Positions 25,771-34,895 of a stretch of DNA of 64,000 bases are shown here, one piece after another. A program made the position numbers and the translations under genes. Each line of letters opens with the position of its first letter. Position 1 is the stretch's first letter. The notes below the pieces were generated by a model that saw nothing but the letters and a program-made list of their open reading frames with translations, searched no databases and was not told where the DNA came from. Origin of the DNA: Streptomyces sp. RPA4-2. GTDB lineage: Bacteria > Actinomycetota > Actinomycetes > Streptomycetales > Streptomycetaceae. The stretch spans positions 9,734,001 to 9,798,000 of the forward strand of contig NZ_CP050975.2 in assembly GCF_012273515.2 (NCBI RefSeq). The letters run 5' to 3'.

Positions 25771-25900
25771 ACACGCGGTACGGTCAGTGCGATATCGACG
25801 ACGGCATGGCGGAAGCCGGTGGAAATCCGGCACGGTCGCGCCACTGTGAACGAGACCCCCTCCGCAGGGGGTCTCTCAAGTCAGACCCGCAGCTGTCGTC
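25771..25900 (+). ncRNA. Cobalamin riboswitch
   Basis: Contains the B12-riboswitch core: GCGGAAGCCGGTGGAAATCC at about 25809-25828, then GCGCCACTGTGAA, a variable stem (GAGACCCC/GGGGTCTC, 25852-25875) and the closing AGTCAGACCC. It lies 47 bases upstream of cbtB. It should switch off the cobalt transporter genes when adenosyl- or other cobalamin is abundant. Boundaries are approximate. Confidence 0.88.
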
Positions 25901-25946
25901 CTGTGCACCACCGAGATGGGACGCGAACTCCCGAGGAGGTCCTGCC

Positions 25947-26162
25947 ATGGCGCAGACCGTCGCTCCGCCGACAGCCACCCCGATCCCCGCCAAACTGCCG
26001 ATCGGCACGATCGTCCCCTGGGCGGTCTTCTTCGGCATCCTGATGCTGGTCATGCTCTATTTCGTCGGCGCCGAGCAGGGCGCCACCTCCGTCGTCTCCG
26101 GCGAGGACGTTCACGAGTGGGTGCACGACGCCCGCCACCTCCTCGGCTTCCCCTGCCACTGA
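25947..26162 (+). CDS. cbtB: CbtB, small subunit of predicted cobalt transporter
   Basis: 71 residues. One transmembrane helix (about 22-43, IVPWAVFFGILMLVMLYFVG) and a C-terminal metal-binding segment HEWVHDARHLLGFPCH, the hallmark of CbtB. ATG 25947 has GAGGAGG upstream. It lies just behind a cobalamin riboswitch and 19 bp before cbtA, the standard order of the CbtAB cobalt-uptake module. Confidence 0.92.
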   Translation: MAQTVAPPTATPIPAKLPIGTIVPWAVFFGILMLVMLYFVGAEQGATSVVSGEDVHEWVHDARHLLGFPCH

Positions 26163-26181
26163 CGAGGGACACCGCGCACCC

Positions 26182-26937
26182 ATGAACTCCGCAACTGTCA
26201 GAAACCTTCTCGTGCGGGGCATGCTCGCCGGCCTCGCCGCCGGTGTGCTGGCCCTCGTCGTCGCCTACTTCCTGGGCGAGCCCAGCGTCGACGATGCCAT
26301 CGGATTCGAAGAGGCCCACGCCCCGGCACACGGGCACGAGGTCGAGATCGTCAGCCGTAGCCTTCAGTCCACCGGCGGCCTCGCCACCGGCGTGCTGATC
26401 TACGGAGTGGCCTTCGGCGGCATCGCCGCCCTCGCGTACTGCTTCGCACTCGGCCGCGTCGGCCGCTTCAGCCCGCGCGCGACCGCGCTGCTGCTGTCCG
26501 GCTGCGCGCTGCTCGCGGTGTACGTCGTGCCGTTCCTGAAGTACCCGGCCAACCCGCCGTCCGTCGGCGACCCCGACACCATCGGCAAGCGCACGACGCT
26601 GTACTTCCTGATGATGGTGCTGAGTGTGCTGCTCGCGGTCGCCGCCGTGATCCTCGGCAAGCGGCTCGCACCCCGTTGGGGCACTTGGTACGCCACCGTC
26701 GCCGCGGTCGTCTTCTTCGCTCTCGTGATCGGAATCGCGTACGAGTTCCTCCCGGTCATCAACGAGGTCCCGAAGGACTTCCCGGCCACCTTGCTGTGGC
26801 GGTTCCGTACCTCGGCCCTCGCCATCCAGCTCACGCTGTGGACCGGCTTCGGCCTGGTCTTCGGGGAGTTGGCGCAGCGCCTGCTGGCCCCGCGGCCGGC
26901 GGCGGTCCCCGCGGGAGCAACTCCCGTACCGAACTGA
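26182..26937 (+). CDS. cbtA: CbtA, membrane subunit of predicted cobalt transporter
   Basis: 251 residues with five to six transmembrane helices. It starts NLLVRGMLAGLAAGVLALVVAYFLGEPSVDDAI, has EEAHAPAHGHEVE with clustered histidines (about 45-57), SLQSTGGLATGVLIYGVAFGG, and KYPANPPSVGDPDTI between helices. These are the CbtA family signatures. It acts with CbtB in the membrane, presumably for cobalt import to supply B12 synthesis. A perfect 16-bp terminator follows. Confidence 0.92.
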   Translation: MNSATVRNLLVRGMLAGLAAGVLALVVAYFLGEPSVDDAIGFEEAHAPAHGHEVEIVSRSLQSTGGLATGVLIYGVAFGGIAALAYCFALGRVGRFSPRATALLLSGCALLAVYVVPFLKYPANPPSVGDPDTIGKRTTLYFLMMVLSVLLAVAAVILGKRLAPRWGTWYATVAAVVFFALVIGIAYEFLPVINEVPKDFPATLLWRFRTSALAIQLTLWTGFGLVFGELAQRLLAPRPAAVPAGATPVPN

Positions 26938-26961
26938 CCCATTGACGCAGAGATGACCTAC

Positions 26962-26997
26962 CGAGATCGCCCGCTGAGTCATCAGCGGGCGATCTCG
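26962..26997 (+). terminator. Terminator of the cbtBA operon
   Basis: A 16-bp perfect stem (CGAGATCGCCCGCTGA with its complement) closed by GTCA lies 25 bases after the cbtA stop. Confidence 0.82.
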
Positions 26998-27665
26998 CGC
27001 AGAGGGCCCACCGGAACCATCCGGGGGCCCTCTCGCGGTCTCCCCAAATCCACGACTTGCGACAGGCGATCGGAGGCCGGAGCGCCCGGGTGCGAGTGCC
27101 GGCGCAGCAGGTGAAGCGGACCGAGGAACTGCTGCGGGATCTCTAGGCACTGGCCGGTCGTCCCCCTGAAGGCGGCGCCGGCCCGTGCGTGCTGGGCGGC
27201 GACACGACATCGTGTCCCCGCCCACGGACGGACACGAGCGTCCCGCGACCGGGCCGCTCGGCCAGGGCGGAAACGGACCAGGAGTGTCTGCGCCGCGCAC
27301 TGGCGAGCCTGCTCGAACGCCACCGGGGCCGGTCCGGCGCGCAGGATTCGGGTGACGAGCGGCCTGTCTCGTCGTCACGCGGCTGAGGCCGTCCCGTGGT
27401 CCCCGGCGTGCGGCTCAGGTCAGGCACGGCTTCAGCACGTACGCTCGCCGGTCCGGATCGCCGTCTCCGGCCCGGCCCCTCGGATGCGGTGACGGCATTC
27501 GGGGATCCGGCACCCCGGGCCGACAGAAGTGCCGGCGCCGCCGGACCCTCGACCGGCGGCGCCGTCCGGACCCCTCGGTCCGGATCCACCGGGGCCCTCG
27601 ACCCCGGATCCACCAGGGCCCTCAACCCTGGTCGTACAGGTGGAACCTCCGCGCGGGCCGCCCCG
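26998..27665. other. Intergenic region with short tandem repeat, no supported gene
   Basis: 668 bp. A plus-strand frame ends with RVPAQQVKRTEELLRDL and a stop at about 27146, but has no start or recognisable domain; it may be a gene relic. Near the end is a 24-bp tandem duplication (27580-27627). Nothing else is supported. Confidence 0.4.
27580..27627. repeat. 24-bp tandem duplication
   Basis: CCGGATCCACC(G/A)GGGCCCTC(G/A)ACC occurs twice back to back (27580-27603, 27604-27627) with two differences, 40 bp downstream of the malate synthase stop. Confidence 0.7.
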
Positions 27666-29243
27666 TCAGGCCGCCTCGGCGTGCCGGACGAGATGGCGGG
27701 TATAGGCGTCCGGGGTGAAGAACAGGGGCAACTCCGGTTCCAGGGTGTTGCGTTCGAAGAGGGACCGCACCTCGTCCACGGCGGCCCACGGGTATTCGGC
27801 ACCCAGTGCGGCGAGTTCGTCGTCGAGCAGCCGCAGCACCGTCTCCCGGTCGACGGCACGCTGCCGTAGCCACTGCCAGATCTGTACGCGGGCGATCTCC
27901 GCGGTCGCCGCGTCCTCCATCAGGCCGTACAGGGCGACGGCCCCACTGCCGCGCAGCCAGGCATCGAAGTAGCGGAGCGTGACCGCGATGTTGGTGCGCA
28001 CGCCCTCCTCGGTGGGCGGCCCGCCGACGCGGCGTACGGGCAGCAGGTCCGCGGCGTCCACCTCGGTGTCGCCGCGGGTGCGCTCGATCTGATGGGGCCG
28101 GTCGCCGAGGACACCGTCGAAGGCCTCACGGCACACCGGCACGAGACCGGGGTGGGCGACCCAGGAGCCGTCGAAGCCGTCCTCGGCCTCACGCTCCTTG
28201 TCGAGCCGGACCTCGGCCAGGGCCGCCTCGTGAGCGGCCCGGTCCTGGCCCGGCACGTGGGCGGCCATGCCGCCGATGGCGTGGGCCCCCCGCCGGTGGC
28301 AGGTGCGTACCAGCAGTTCGGTGTACGCGCGCAGGAACGGCGCGGTCATCGTCACAGCCGCCCGGTCAGGCAGCAGGACGTCCGCGCGGTGACCGAAGGT
28401 CTTGATCAGACTGAACAGGTAGTCCCAACGGCCCGCGTTGAGGCCGGCACTGTGCTCGCGCAACGCGTGGAGGATCTCCTCCATCTCCACGGCTGCGGTG
28501 ATCGTCTCGATCAGGACGGTGGCCCGGACGGTACCGCGGGGGATGCCGAGCAACTGCTGGGCGAGGACGAAGACATCGTTCCACAGACGCGCCTCGTAGC
28601 GGTTCTCCAGCTTCGGCAGGTAGAAGTACGGGCCGTACCCGGCGTCGATCTGCCGCCGCGCGCAGTGGAAGAAGTACAGACCGAAGTCCACGAGTGAGGC
28701 TGGTACGGCTCCGCCGTCGAACTCAAGGTGTTCCTCCGTCAGATGCCAGCCTCGGGGGCGCACCATGATGGTGGCGAGCCGGTACTCCTTGCCCTCCTCC
28801 GTGGTGAAGTCGAGGCGGCGTTCGACGGCGTCGAGCAGCGTGAGCTGGCCGCCGACGATGTTGTCCCAGGTGGGGGAGGTGGCGTCCTCGAAGTCCGCCA
28901 TCCACACGTGCGCACCGGAGGTGAGGGCGTTGACGGCCCTACGGCGGTCCGGTGGGCCGGTGATCTCGACGCGGCGGTCGCCGAGTCCGGGAGCCGGCGC
29001 CGCCACGCGCCAGGAGGGATCGGCGCGGACGGCGGCGGTGGCGAGCGGGAAGTCCAGCGGGGCTCCCGCCGCGAGCCGTATGGCCTGCCGTCTGCGCTCC
29101 TTCAGGAGTTCCCGGCGACGCCCGGAGAAGGCCGCGGCGAGGCGGCCGACGAAGTCCAGGGCGGCGGGTGTGAGGATCTCGTCGTGGCGGTCGCCCGGTG
29201 CCGCGAGGACCCGTACGCGGTGAGTCGGTGCACTGGTGGACAT
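27666..29243 (-). CDS. aceB: Malate synthase A
   Basis: 525 residues, the usual length of malate synthase A. It has GAHVWMADFEDATSPTWDN with the magnesium-site acidic residues, IMVRPRGWHLTEEHLEFDG, YFYLPKLENRYEARLWNDVF, VLIETITAAVEMEEILHAL, and the C-terminal GLMEDAATAEIARVQIWQWL containing the catalytic acid. It condenses glyoxylate with acetyl-CoA to malate, the second step of the glyoxylate bypass. ATG 29243 follows GGGAG. It lies downstream of isocitrate lyase on the same strand, separated by a palindromic repeat. Confidence 0.95.
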   Translation of the reverse strand: MSTSAPTHRVRVLAAPGDRHDEILTPAALDFVGRLAAAFSGRRRELLKERRRQAIRLAAGAPLDFPLATAAVRADPSWRVAAPAPGLGDRRVEITGPPDRRRAVNALTSGAHVWMADFEDATSPTWDNIVGGQLTLLDAVERRLDFTTEEGKEYRLATIMVRPRGWHLTEEHLEFDGGAVPASLVDFGLYFFHCARRQIDAGYGPYFYLPKLENRYEARLWNDVFVLAQQLLGIPRGTVRATVLIETITAAVEMEEILHALREHSAGLNAGRWDYLFSLIKTFGHRADVLLPDRAAVTMTAPFLRAYTELLVRTCHRRGAHAIGGMAAHVPGQDRAAHEAALAEVRLDKEREAEDGFDGSWVAHPGLVPVCREAFDGVLGDRPHQIERTRGDTEVDAADLLPVRRVGGPPTEEGVRTNIAVTLRYFDAWLRGSGAVALYGLMEDAATAEIARVQIWQWLRQRAVDRETVLRLLDDELAALGAEYPWAAVDEVRSLFERNTLEPELPLFFTPDAYTRHLVRHAEAA

Positions 29244-29353
29244 CAGGTTCTCCCGTTGGAGGAGCGGGGGGCGGAGGTGAGCGCCCGGCAGGGACGGTCG
29301 CCCGGCCCCCACCTGGTCACGGACCGGTGCGCGGGAGCGCCGGCGGCCCGTCC

Positions 29354-29486
29354 GGGGCGTGTCGCGAAAGTCCCGTCGTCCGCCCGGAGGGCGTGCCGCG
29401 TCGTGAGGCAGGCGTGCCCGGAGGGCGTGCAAGGGGTCGTGAGGCCCGCCCTCCGGGCGAACGACGGGACTTTCGCAACACGGCCT
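29354..29486. repeat. Palindromic element, copy 2
   Basis: GGGGCGTGTCGCGAAAGTCC (29354-29373) is inverted at GGACTTTCGCAACACGGCCT (29467-29486), the same ends as the 17164-17340 element. The interior is shorter (about 85 bp) with CCGCCC/GGGCG arms. Its right end includes part of the isocitrate lyase stop codon (TAG at 29485-29487, minus strand). Confidence 0.8.
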
Positions 29487-30768
29487 AGTGGAACTGCTCT
29501 TCCTCGGTGGAGCCGGCGAGAGCGGTGGTGGAGGAGGCGGGGTTCACGGCGGTGGAGACGAGGTCGAAGTAACCGGTGCCGACCTCGCGTTGGTGCCTGA
29601 CCGCGGTGAAGCCGTGTTCCTGGGCGGCGAACTCGCGTTCCTGGAGGTCGACGTAGGCGGTCATGCCGTACTCGGCGTAGCCGCGTGCCAGGTCGAACAT
29701 GCCGTGGTTGAGGGAGTGGAACCCGGCGAGGGTGATGAACTGGAAGCGGTAGCCCATCGCGCCCAGTTCCCGCTGGAACTTGGCGATCTGGTCGTCGTCC
29801 AGAGCGGCCTTCCAGTTGAAGGAGGGCGAGCAGTTGTAGGCGAGCATCTGGTCCGGGTGCTCCGCGTGGATGGCCTCGGCGAACTCACGGGCCTGGGCGA
29901 GGTCCGGGGTGCCGGTCTCGACCCAGATGAGATCCGCGTAGGGCGCGTAGGCGAGGCCGCGGGCGATGACGGGTGCCATGCCGCCCCGCACGCGGTAGAA
30001 GCCCTCAGCCGTTCGCTCTCCGGTGACGAACTCGGCGTCAGGCTCGTCGACGTCGCTGGTCAGCAGGGTCGCGGCCAGCGCGTCGGTGCGGGCGACGATG
30101 AGCGTGGGCACGTCGGCGATGTCGGCCGCCAGGCGGGCCGCGTTGAGCGTACGGATGTGCTGCGAGGTGGGCACCAGGACCTTGCCGCCGAGGTGCCCGC
30201 ACTTCTTCTCCGAGGCGAGCTGGTCCTCGTAGTGGATGCCCGCCGCGCCGGCCGCGATCATCGCCTTGGTCAGTTCGAAGGCGTTCAGTGGGCCGCCGAA
30301 GCCCGCCTCCGCGTCCGCGACGATCGGAGCCGGCCAGTCGGTGGTGTCCGTGCCGCCCTCGGCGCCGGCGATCTGGTCGGCGCGCAGCAGTGCGTTGTTG
30401 ATCCGACGCACCACCTGCGGAACGGAGTTGACGGGGTAGAGGCTCTGGTCGGGGTAGGTGTGCCCGGCCTGGTTGGCGTCGGCCGCCACCTGCCATCCGG
30501 ACAGGTAGATCGCCTGCAGGCCCGCCTTCACCTGCTGCACCGCCTGCCCACCTGTCAGCGCGCCGAGCGCGTGGATGTAGTCCTGCTCGTGCAACTGCCG
30601 CCACAGGCGCTCGGCTCCGCGCCGGGCCAGCGTGTGCTCCTCACGGACGCTGCCGGACAGCCGTACGACGTCCTGCGCACGGTAGGTGCGCTCGATGCCC
30701 TGCCAGCGGGGATCCGTGGCCCAACGCGCCGCGAGCTCCTCGGCCTTCGTCGTCTTCGCCTCTGCCAT
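29485..30768 (-). CDS. aceA: Isocitrate lyase
   Basis: 427 residues. The catalytic KKCGHLGGK loop with the essential cysteine is visible, as are [47 protein letters not shown] and [10 protein letters not shown]. It cleaves isocitrate to glyoxylate and succinate, opening the glyoxylate bypass; malate synthase is the next gene downstream. ATG 30768 is used; a GTG at 30777 better spaced from GGGAG is an alternative. Divergent from the RamB/ScfR-type regulator across a spacer rich in TGGCAC half-sites. Confidence 0.95.
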   Translation of the reverse strand: MAEAKTTKAEELAARWATDPRWQGIERTYRAQDVVRLSGSVREEHTLARRGAERLWRQLHEQDYIHALGALTGGQAVQQVKAGLQAIYLSGWQVAADANQAGHTYPDQSLYPVNSVPQVVRRINNALLRADQIAGAEGGTDTTDWPAPIVADAEAGFGGPLNAFELTKAMIAAGAAGIHYEDQLASEKKCGHLGGKVLVPTSQHIRTLNAARLAADIADVPTLIVARTDALAATLLTSDVDEPDAEFVTGERTAEGFYRVRGGMAPVIARGLAYAPYADLIWVETGTPDLAQAREFAEAIHAEHPDQMLAYNCSPSFNWKAALDDDQIAKFQRELGAMGYRFQFITLAGFHSLNHGMFDLARGYAEYGMTAYVDLQEREFAAQEHGFTAVRHQREVGTGYFDLVSTAVNPASSTTALAGSTEEEQFH

Positions 30769-30798
30769 GGCCGTCACCGTCTCCCTGGGTCGTTCGTT

Positions 30799-31041
30799 GT
30801 GCCAATCCCCGATCCAGCTGAGAAAGGGAGTGGCACTCTGTGTCGTCAACTGAGATGTGGCCCGCCGTCCTTCGTCGACGGAGCTGAGCAATGCTGCCGT
30901 GCAAGCAGATGCCGCTGCCGGGATCTCCGACGTCAGGGCGTGAATCGCGCCCGGTTGTGCGGGGCCTGCTGCCGAAGTCCGGCGGGCCGCAGTGAAACTC
31001 TGGCACTGGCACTTAGTGCCATCAACCGTGGAGATGTGCCA
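30799..31041. promoter_or_regulatory. Candidate operator region with repeated TGGCAC/GTGCCA half-sites
   Basis: Half-sites: GTGCCA at 30799 and 31036, TGGCAC at 30831 and 31001, and a full inverted pair TGGCAC-TTA-GTGCCA at 31007-31021. They fill the aceA-regulator divergent spacer. Binding by the adjacent regulator is inference. Confidence 0.5.
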
Positions 31042-31144
31042 ACTTCCGCATATCTTCGAGGCCGTTTCTGCCAAGGTTGCGAAGGCTGCGAGGACAGACA
31101 TGCCCGCGTACGCTGACGACCGTCGGGACCAACCGAGGAGTGCG

Positions 31145-32551
31145 GTGAGCAAGACGTTCGCGGGAGCGCGGCTGCGGCGGCTGCGCGAGGAGCGCCGGAT
31201 GAGTCAGGCCGAACTGGCCCGCGTCCTGGACATCTCACCCAGCTATCTCAATCAGATGGAACACGACTCACGGCCGCTCACCGTGCCGGTCCTGCTGAGG
31301 CTGACCGAGGCCTTCGGCGTCGATCCCGGCTTCTTCTCGGAGCGCGACACCACCCGGCTGGTCGCGGACCTGCGGGAGGCTCTGGCCGGCGACATCACCG
31401 AGGCAAAGGTGTCACCGTCCGACCTCGCGGACCTCGCCGCGCGCATGCCGGCGGTCGCCCGGGTCCTGCTCGACCTGGGCCGCCGCAACCAGGACCTGAC
31501 AGAACGGCTCGCCGGAGCCACGAACGGCCGGGGCGGCGTCGGCGAGGCGCCGGGCTCGCCGCACGAAGAGATCCGGGACTTCTTCTACCGGCACCGGAAC
31601 TACCTCCACGACACCGACCTGGCCGCCGAGCGACTCGCGGAGGACATCGGTATCCGGCCCGGCGACGTCCTGCGAGCTCTCACCGCCCGGCTGGCCGACG
31701 AGCACGGCGTGCGCCTGGCCGCGGAGACCGCCGACCACCTGCACCACTACGACGCGGCGTCCCGCACGCTCCATCTCTCCAACCGCCTGCGCCCTGGCCA
31801 GCGGGCCTTCCGTATGGCGACCCAACTCGCGCTGCTGGAGTACGGAGACGAACTCGACCGCCAGTCCGGCGCCGACTTCCCCGCCGGGTCACCGACGCAC
31901 GCGCTGGCCCGTATCGGCATCGCGAACTACTTCGCCGCCGCGCTGATCCTGCCGTACCGCACCTTCCACGCGGCGGCGGAGGAGGTGCGCTACGACATCG
32001 AACGCCTCACCGACCGCTATGGCCTCGGCTACGAGACCGTCTGCCACCGCCTGAGCACCCTTCAGCGTCCGAGGCTGCGCGGAGTGCCCTTCTCGTTCGT
32101 CCGGGTCGACCGGGCCGGCAACCTGTCCAAACGGCAGTCCGCGACCGACTTCCACTTCTCCCGGGCGGGCGGCACCTGCTCTCTGTGGAACGTCTACGAG
32201 GCGTTCGCCGTCCCCGGCCGCATCCACGTCCAGATCGCCGAAATGCCGGACGGCCAGCGCTACTTGTGGACGGCCCGCGCGCTCACCCGGCACCGCGGTG
32301 GCTGGGGCGAACCCGGCAAGACCTTCGCCATCGGCCTGGGCTGCGAGGTCCGCCATGCCGCGCGTCTGGTCTACGCCGACGGGCTCGACCTCGGCGACAC
32401 CGCCGCGGCCACCCCCATCGGCATGGGCTGCCGCAGCTGCGAACGGACCGACTGCCCGCAGCGCGCGGCGCCCCCGCTCGGCCGGCGACTGAGGATCGAC
32501 GAGAACGACAGTACGTTCGTCCCCTACCCCGTGGTCGGCCCTGCGCCGTGA
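31145..32551 (+). CDS. Short-chain fatty acyl-CoA regulator (RamB/ScfR-type, XRE + ImmA-like)
   Basis: About 468 residues. An XRE helix-turn-helix occupies residues 5-60 ([39 protein letters not shown]). An ImmA/IrrE-like region follows (about 240-310, [35 protein letters not shown]). The C-terminal ScfR domain includes [43 protein letters not shown] and the cysteine pair [13 protein letters not shown]. Such proteins (RamB, MccR) control glyoxylate, acetate or propionate genes. GTG 31145 follows GAGGAG; an ATG at 31100 is possible. Divergent from aceA, its probable target. Confidence 0.88.
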   Translation: MSKTFAGARLRRLREERRMSQAELARVLDISPSYLNQMEHDSRPLTVPVLLRLTEAFGVDPGFFSERDTTRLVADLREALAGDITEAKVSPSDLADLAARMPAVARVLLDLGRRNQDLTERLAGATNGRGGVGEAPGSPHEEIRDFFYRHRNYLHDTDLAAERLAEDIGIRPGDVLRALTARLADEHGVRLAAETADHLHHYDAASRTLHLSNRLRPGQRAFRMATQLALLEYGDELDRQSGADFPAGSPTHALARIGIANYFAAALILPYRTFHAAAEEVRYDIERLTDRYGLGYETVCHRLSTLQRPRLRGVPFSFVRVDRAGNLSKRQSATDFHFSRAGGTCSLWNVYEAFAVPGRIHVQIAEMPDGQRYLWTARALTRHRGGWGEPGKTFAIGLGCEVRHAARLVYADGLDLGDTAAATPIGMGCRSCERTDCPQRAAPPLGRRLRIDENDSTFVPYPVVGPAP

Positions 32552-33042
32552 GGACACTCCGCAGACGCAGCCAACGTCCCAGAGGTCGAACTCGCCGAAC
32601 AGCGCGGGGGAGTTGTCGAGCCCGACGATCCGAGTGACGTGGCGGCGGAGCCGGACGGGCTCCGCGGTGACGTCGGCCGCGCCAAGGGGAGCGGCGGGTG
32701 TGTGGGGCAGGGGCTGCCGTCCCTCGGCCGTGTGGACGTCCGTACCGCCGGTGATGTCACCGGTCGCCCCCTGTCTCATGGTCTCTCCCCGGGATCACGT
32801 GGCAACGAGGTGTGGAGCGTGCGCGTCGAGACCCCGCGCCGTACCGAGGTCCGACGCGGATCGTGGTCGAGTGATCACGGATCATAGCGTCCGCCCCGGG
32901 TGTGCCGGACACCGAAGGGGGAGGGGAGACCGCCCGGAACGGGCCTTCGAAGGTGACGATTCCCCTTGTCGGCGGTGACGGGACGGGCGGCTGTGGGAGA
33001 CATCACGAGGTCCGTGGGGGAGTAAAGTGCGATATTGAGAAT
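32552..33042. other. Intergenic region, no supported gene
   Basis: 491 bp. A minus-strand frame from ATG 32779 has a good GGGGAG site but would run deep into the antisense of the regulator gene, so I do not call it. A GATATT box at 33031 may serve the next gene. Confidence 0.4.
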
Positions 33043-34194
33043 GTGCAGCATTCAACCATTTTGCCCGAGCGTGTCATGGCGAAGGCGGCCGGGGCGATGC
33101 GTCACCTGGCCCACCGGATGCGTAGCGAGCGGCCGGGCCATGTCGTGCGTGGCGCGAAGGCCCTGATCGCCGCATTGCTCGCCTGGGGTGTCGCGGCTCC
33201 GTGGTCTCCCGGGGGCAGTCCGTACCTGGCGGTCGCCACGGCACTGCTCATGGTCAACGCGTCGACGGTGTACCAGTCCGTGACCAAGGCGGCGCAGAAC
33301 GTGGTCGCGAAGCTGGCGGGCCTGGTCCTCGCTCTCGCGACCGCGTGGCTGTTCGGGGTGACCGCCGGCAGCGTCGCCGTCATCGCGGTCGTCGCGGTGC
33401 TCGGAGGGCCTCGCCGTAGGACCGACGACCGGCTCCAGATCGCCTCGACGGCGGTCATAGCCCTGGCCGCCACGGCGACGGCTCCGGTGGGAAGCCTCGT
33501 GGTCCCCGTGCTCCAGACGCTGACCGGCGCGGTGGCGGGTATCGCCGTGAACGCGCTCGTCCTGCCTCCGCTGTACGTGGACGAGTCCGAAGCGGCCGTG
33601 CGCGAGGTCGCCCACTCCATCGGGGCGCTGCTGCGCGACATGGGTGACGGTCTGGCCGAGCGGAACCTCACCGCGAAGGCGCACACGTGGTTGCACCGGG
33701 CGCGCACCCTGGAGAAGCGCCTGACGCACGCCGAGGAACGGCTGCGTCAGGCCGACGAGAGTCTGCGGTGGAACACGCGGTGTGTCGCGCACGCGAGGCG
33801 CAAGGACGTGACCTACGGCGAGGCGTTCAGGATCCTGCGCGGCGCGACTCTCCAGGTGCGCGGTATCGCGCGGACGCTGGCCGACAACGCCCATGACCGC
33901 CACGCGGACCATCACCTGGGGCAGCAGTTCCTCGACCGGTACGCCGAGACCCTGGGGCTGGCGGGGGCGGCCGTTCAGGAGTTCGTCGAGCCCGGTGCGG
34001 CGACCGGGTCGTCGGGTGCGAGCCGGGACCGGCTGCGCGGGGCGATCGACGGCGTCCTGGTCTGGCACGACACCATGACCCAGCTGATCGGCAGGGGCAG
34101 CCTCACCAAACCGGGCGCCTGGTACGTGTACGGCTCGCTCATGACCGACGTGGAGAGGCTGCTGGCCGATCTGGACTACGCGGACGCGCGCTGA
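33043..34194 (+). CDS. Aromatic acid exporter (ArAE/FUSC)-like membrane protein
   Basis: About 383 residues. Four to six transmembrane helices lie in the N-terminal half (ALIAALLAWGVAAPWSPGGSPYLAVATALLM, VVAKLAGLVLALATAWLFGVTAG, VAVIAVVAVLGG, LVVPVLQTLTGAVAGIAVNALVLPPLYVDE). A long cytoplasmic coiled-coil helical domain follows (about 200-375). This is the ArAE architecture for efflux of aromatic acids or lipids. GTG 33043 sits six bases after GATATT (leaderless-type); ATG 33076 is the alternative start. Monocistronic; substrate unknown. Confidence 0.8.
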   Translation: MQHSTILPERVMAKAAGAMRHLAHRMRSERPGHVVRGAKALIAALLAWGVAAPWSPGGSPYLAVATALLMVNASTVYQSVTKAAQNVVAKLAGLVLALATAWLFGVTAGSVAVIAVVAVLGGPRRRTDDRLQIASTAVIALAATATAPVGSLVVPVLQTLTGAVAGIAVNALVLPPLYVDESEAAVREVAHSIGALLRDMGDGLAERNLTAKAHTWLHRARTLEKRLTHAEERLRQADESLRWNTRCVAHARRKDVTYGEAFRILRGATLQVRGIARTLADNAHDRHADHHLGQQFLDRYAETLGLAGAAVQEFVEPGAATGSSGASRDRLRGAIDGVLVWHDTMTQLIGRGSLTKPGAWYVYGSLMTDVERLLADLDYADAR

Positions 34195-34895
34195 GTTCCG
34201 CTACCTCTGCCGCGGGCAATCCCGTCGGGTGTCGCGTGAAGGTTCCGCAGGAGGTCAGACGTGATGTCCGCGGCCCTTCCGGGACCGTTACCTGTTTGCC
34301 CGTTGACACTCCGCATCTCCGTTACCTAGTGTCACGCCAACATTCCGAATGCGTGGCGATATTTCGAACGGCGAAAGGCAACTTCCCTGCGCATCATCGG
34401 AGTTGGCGCACGCCTGGCCGGTACGCCGTGGCGCGGCCCGACATGCGTCGAGGTGTACACCGGCACAGGGATCGCCGAGGTCGGCAGGCCTCCCGCGGTG
34501 CCGGGCCACGTCGACGCACCGAGCGGCAAACTGCAAGACACGGAGGCTCCTGAGCACCAATCCCGGTTATGTGCCGAGCGACCTGGCCATCCGTCATCTC
34601 ATCGAGAGACGTTGGCAGTTCACTCCGGTGATGATGTGCGCCCAAGGCCTCCGACGGCCCGGGCGGGCACGCGCCGATCCGTGAGGTCGCCGAGCTGATC
34701 CGCCGTGGCGTGCCACTCCACCTGAAGTGCGGGCTGTCCGCCTGGCCACGGATCTTCCCTCCATGGCACCCAACTGTGAGTCCCGGTTCGGGACCTGGCG
34801 CGGTCAGCCGGATGCACCCGGCCCCCGCCACTCTCCCGCAGTCACCTGATACTCCGTCATCTCCTCAACGACGAGAAGAACAAGGATCGATCATC
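34195..34895. other. Long intergenic region with orphan promoter
   Basis: 701 bp before the sugar-binding lipoprotein. The only clear element is the sigma-70-type promoter at 34303-34332. Short frames present lack recognisable domains. The region could be a long 5' leader or encode a small RNA. Confidence 0.45.
34303..34332 (+). promoter_or_regulatory. Near-consensus HrdB-type promoter
   Basis: TTGACA (34303-34308), 18-bp spacer, TAGTGT (34327-34332). The next recognised gene in this direction starts 556 bp downstream. Confidence 0.65.

Noticed and set aside
27060..27148. Frame ending RVPAQQVKRTEELLRDL as a gene remnant
   Set aside because: No start, no recognised family and no neighbouring fragment; mentioned only as part of the gap.
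31889..32779. Minus-strand 296-codon frame starting after GGGGAG at 32779
   Set aside because: Most of it is antisense to the conserved RamB/ScfR-type regulator; its composition is that of a shadow frame.
32862..32884. GTGATCACGGATCAT inverted pattern as an operator
   Set aside because: Short, partly chance palindrome around GATC with no partner copy.
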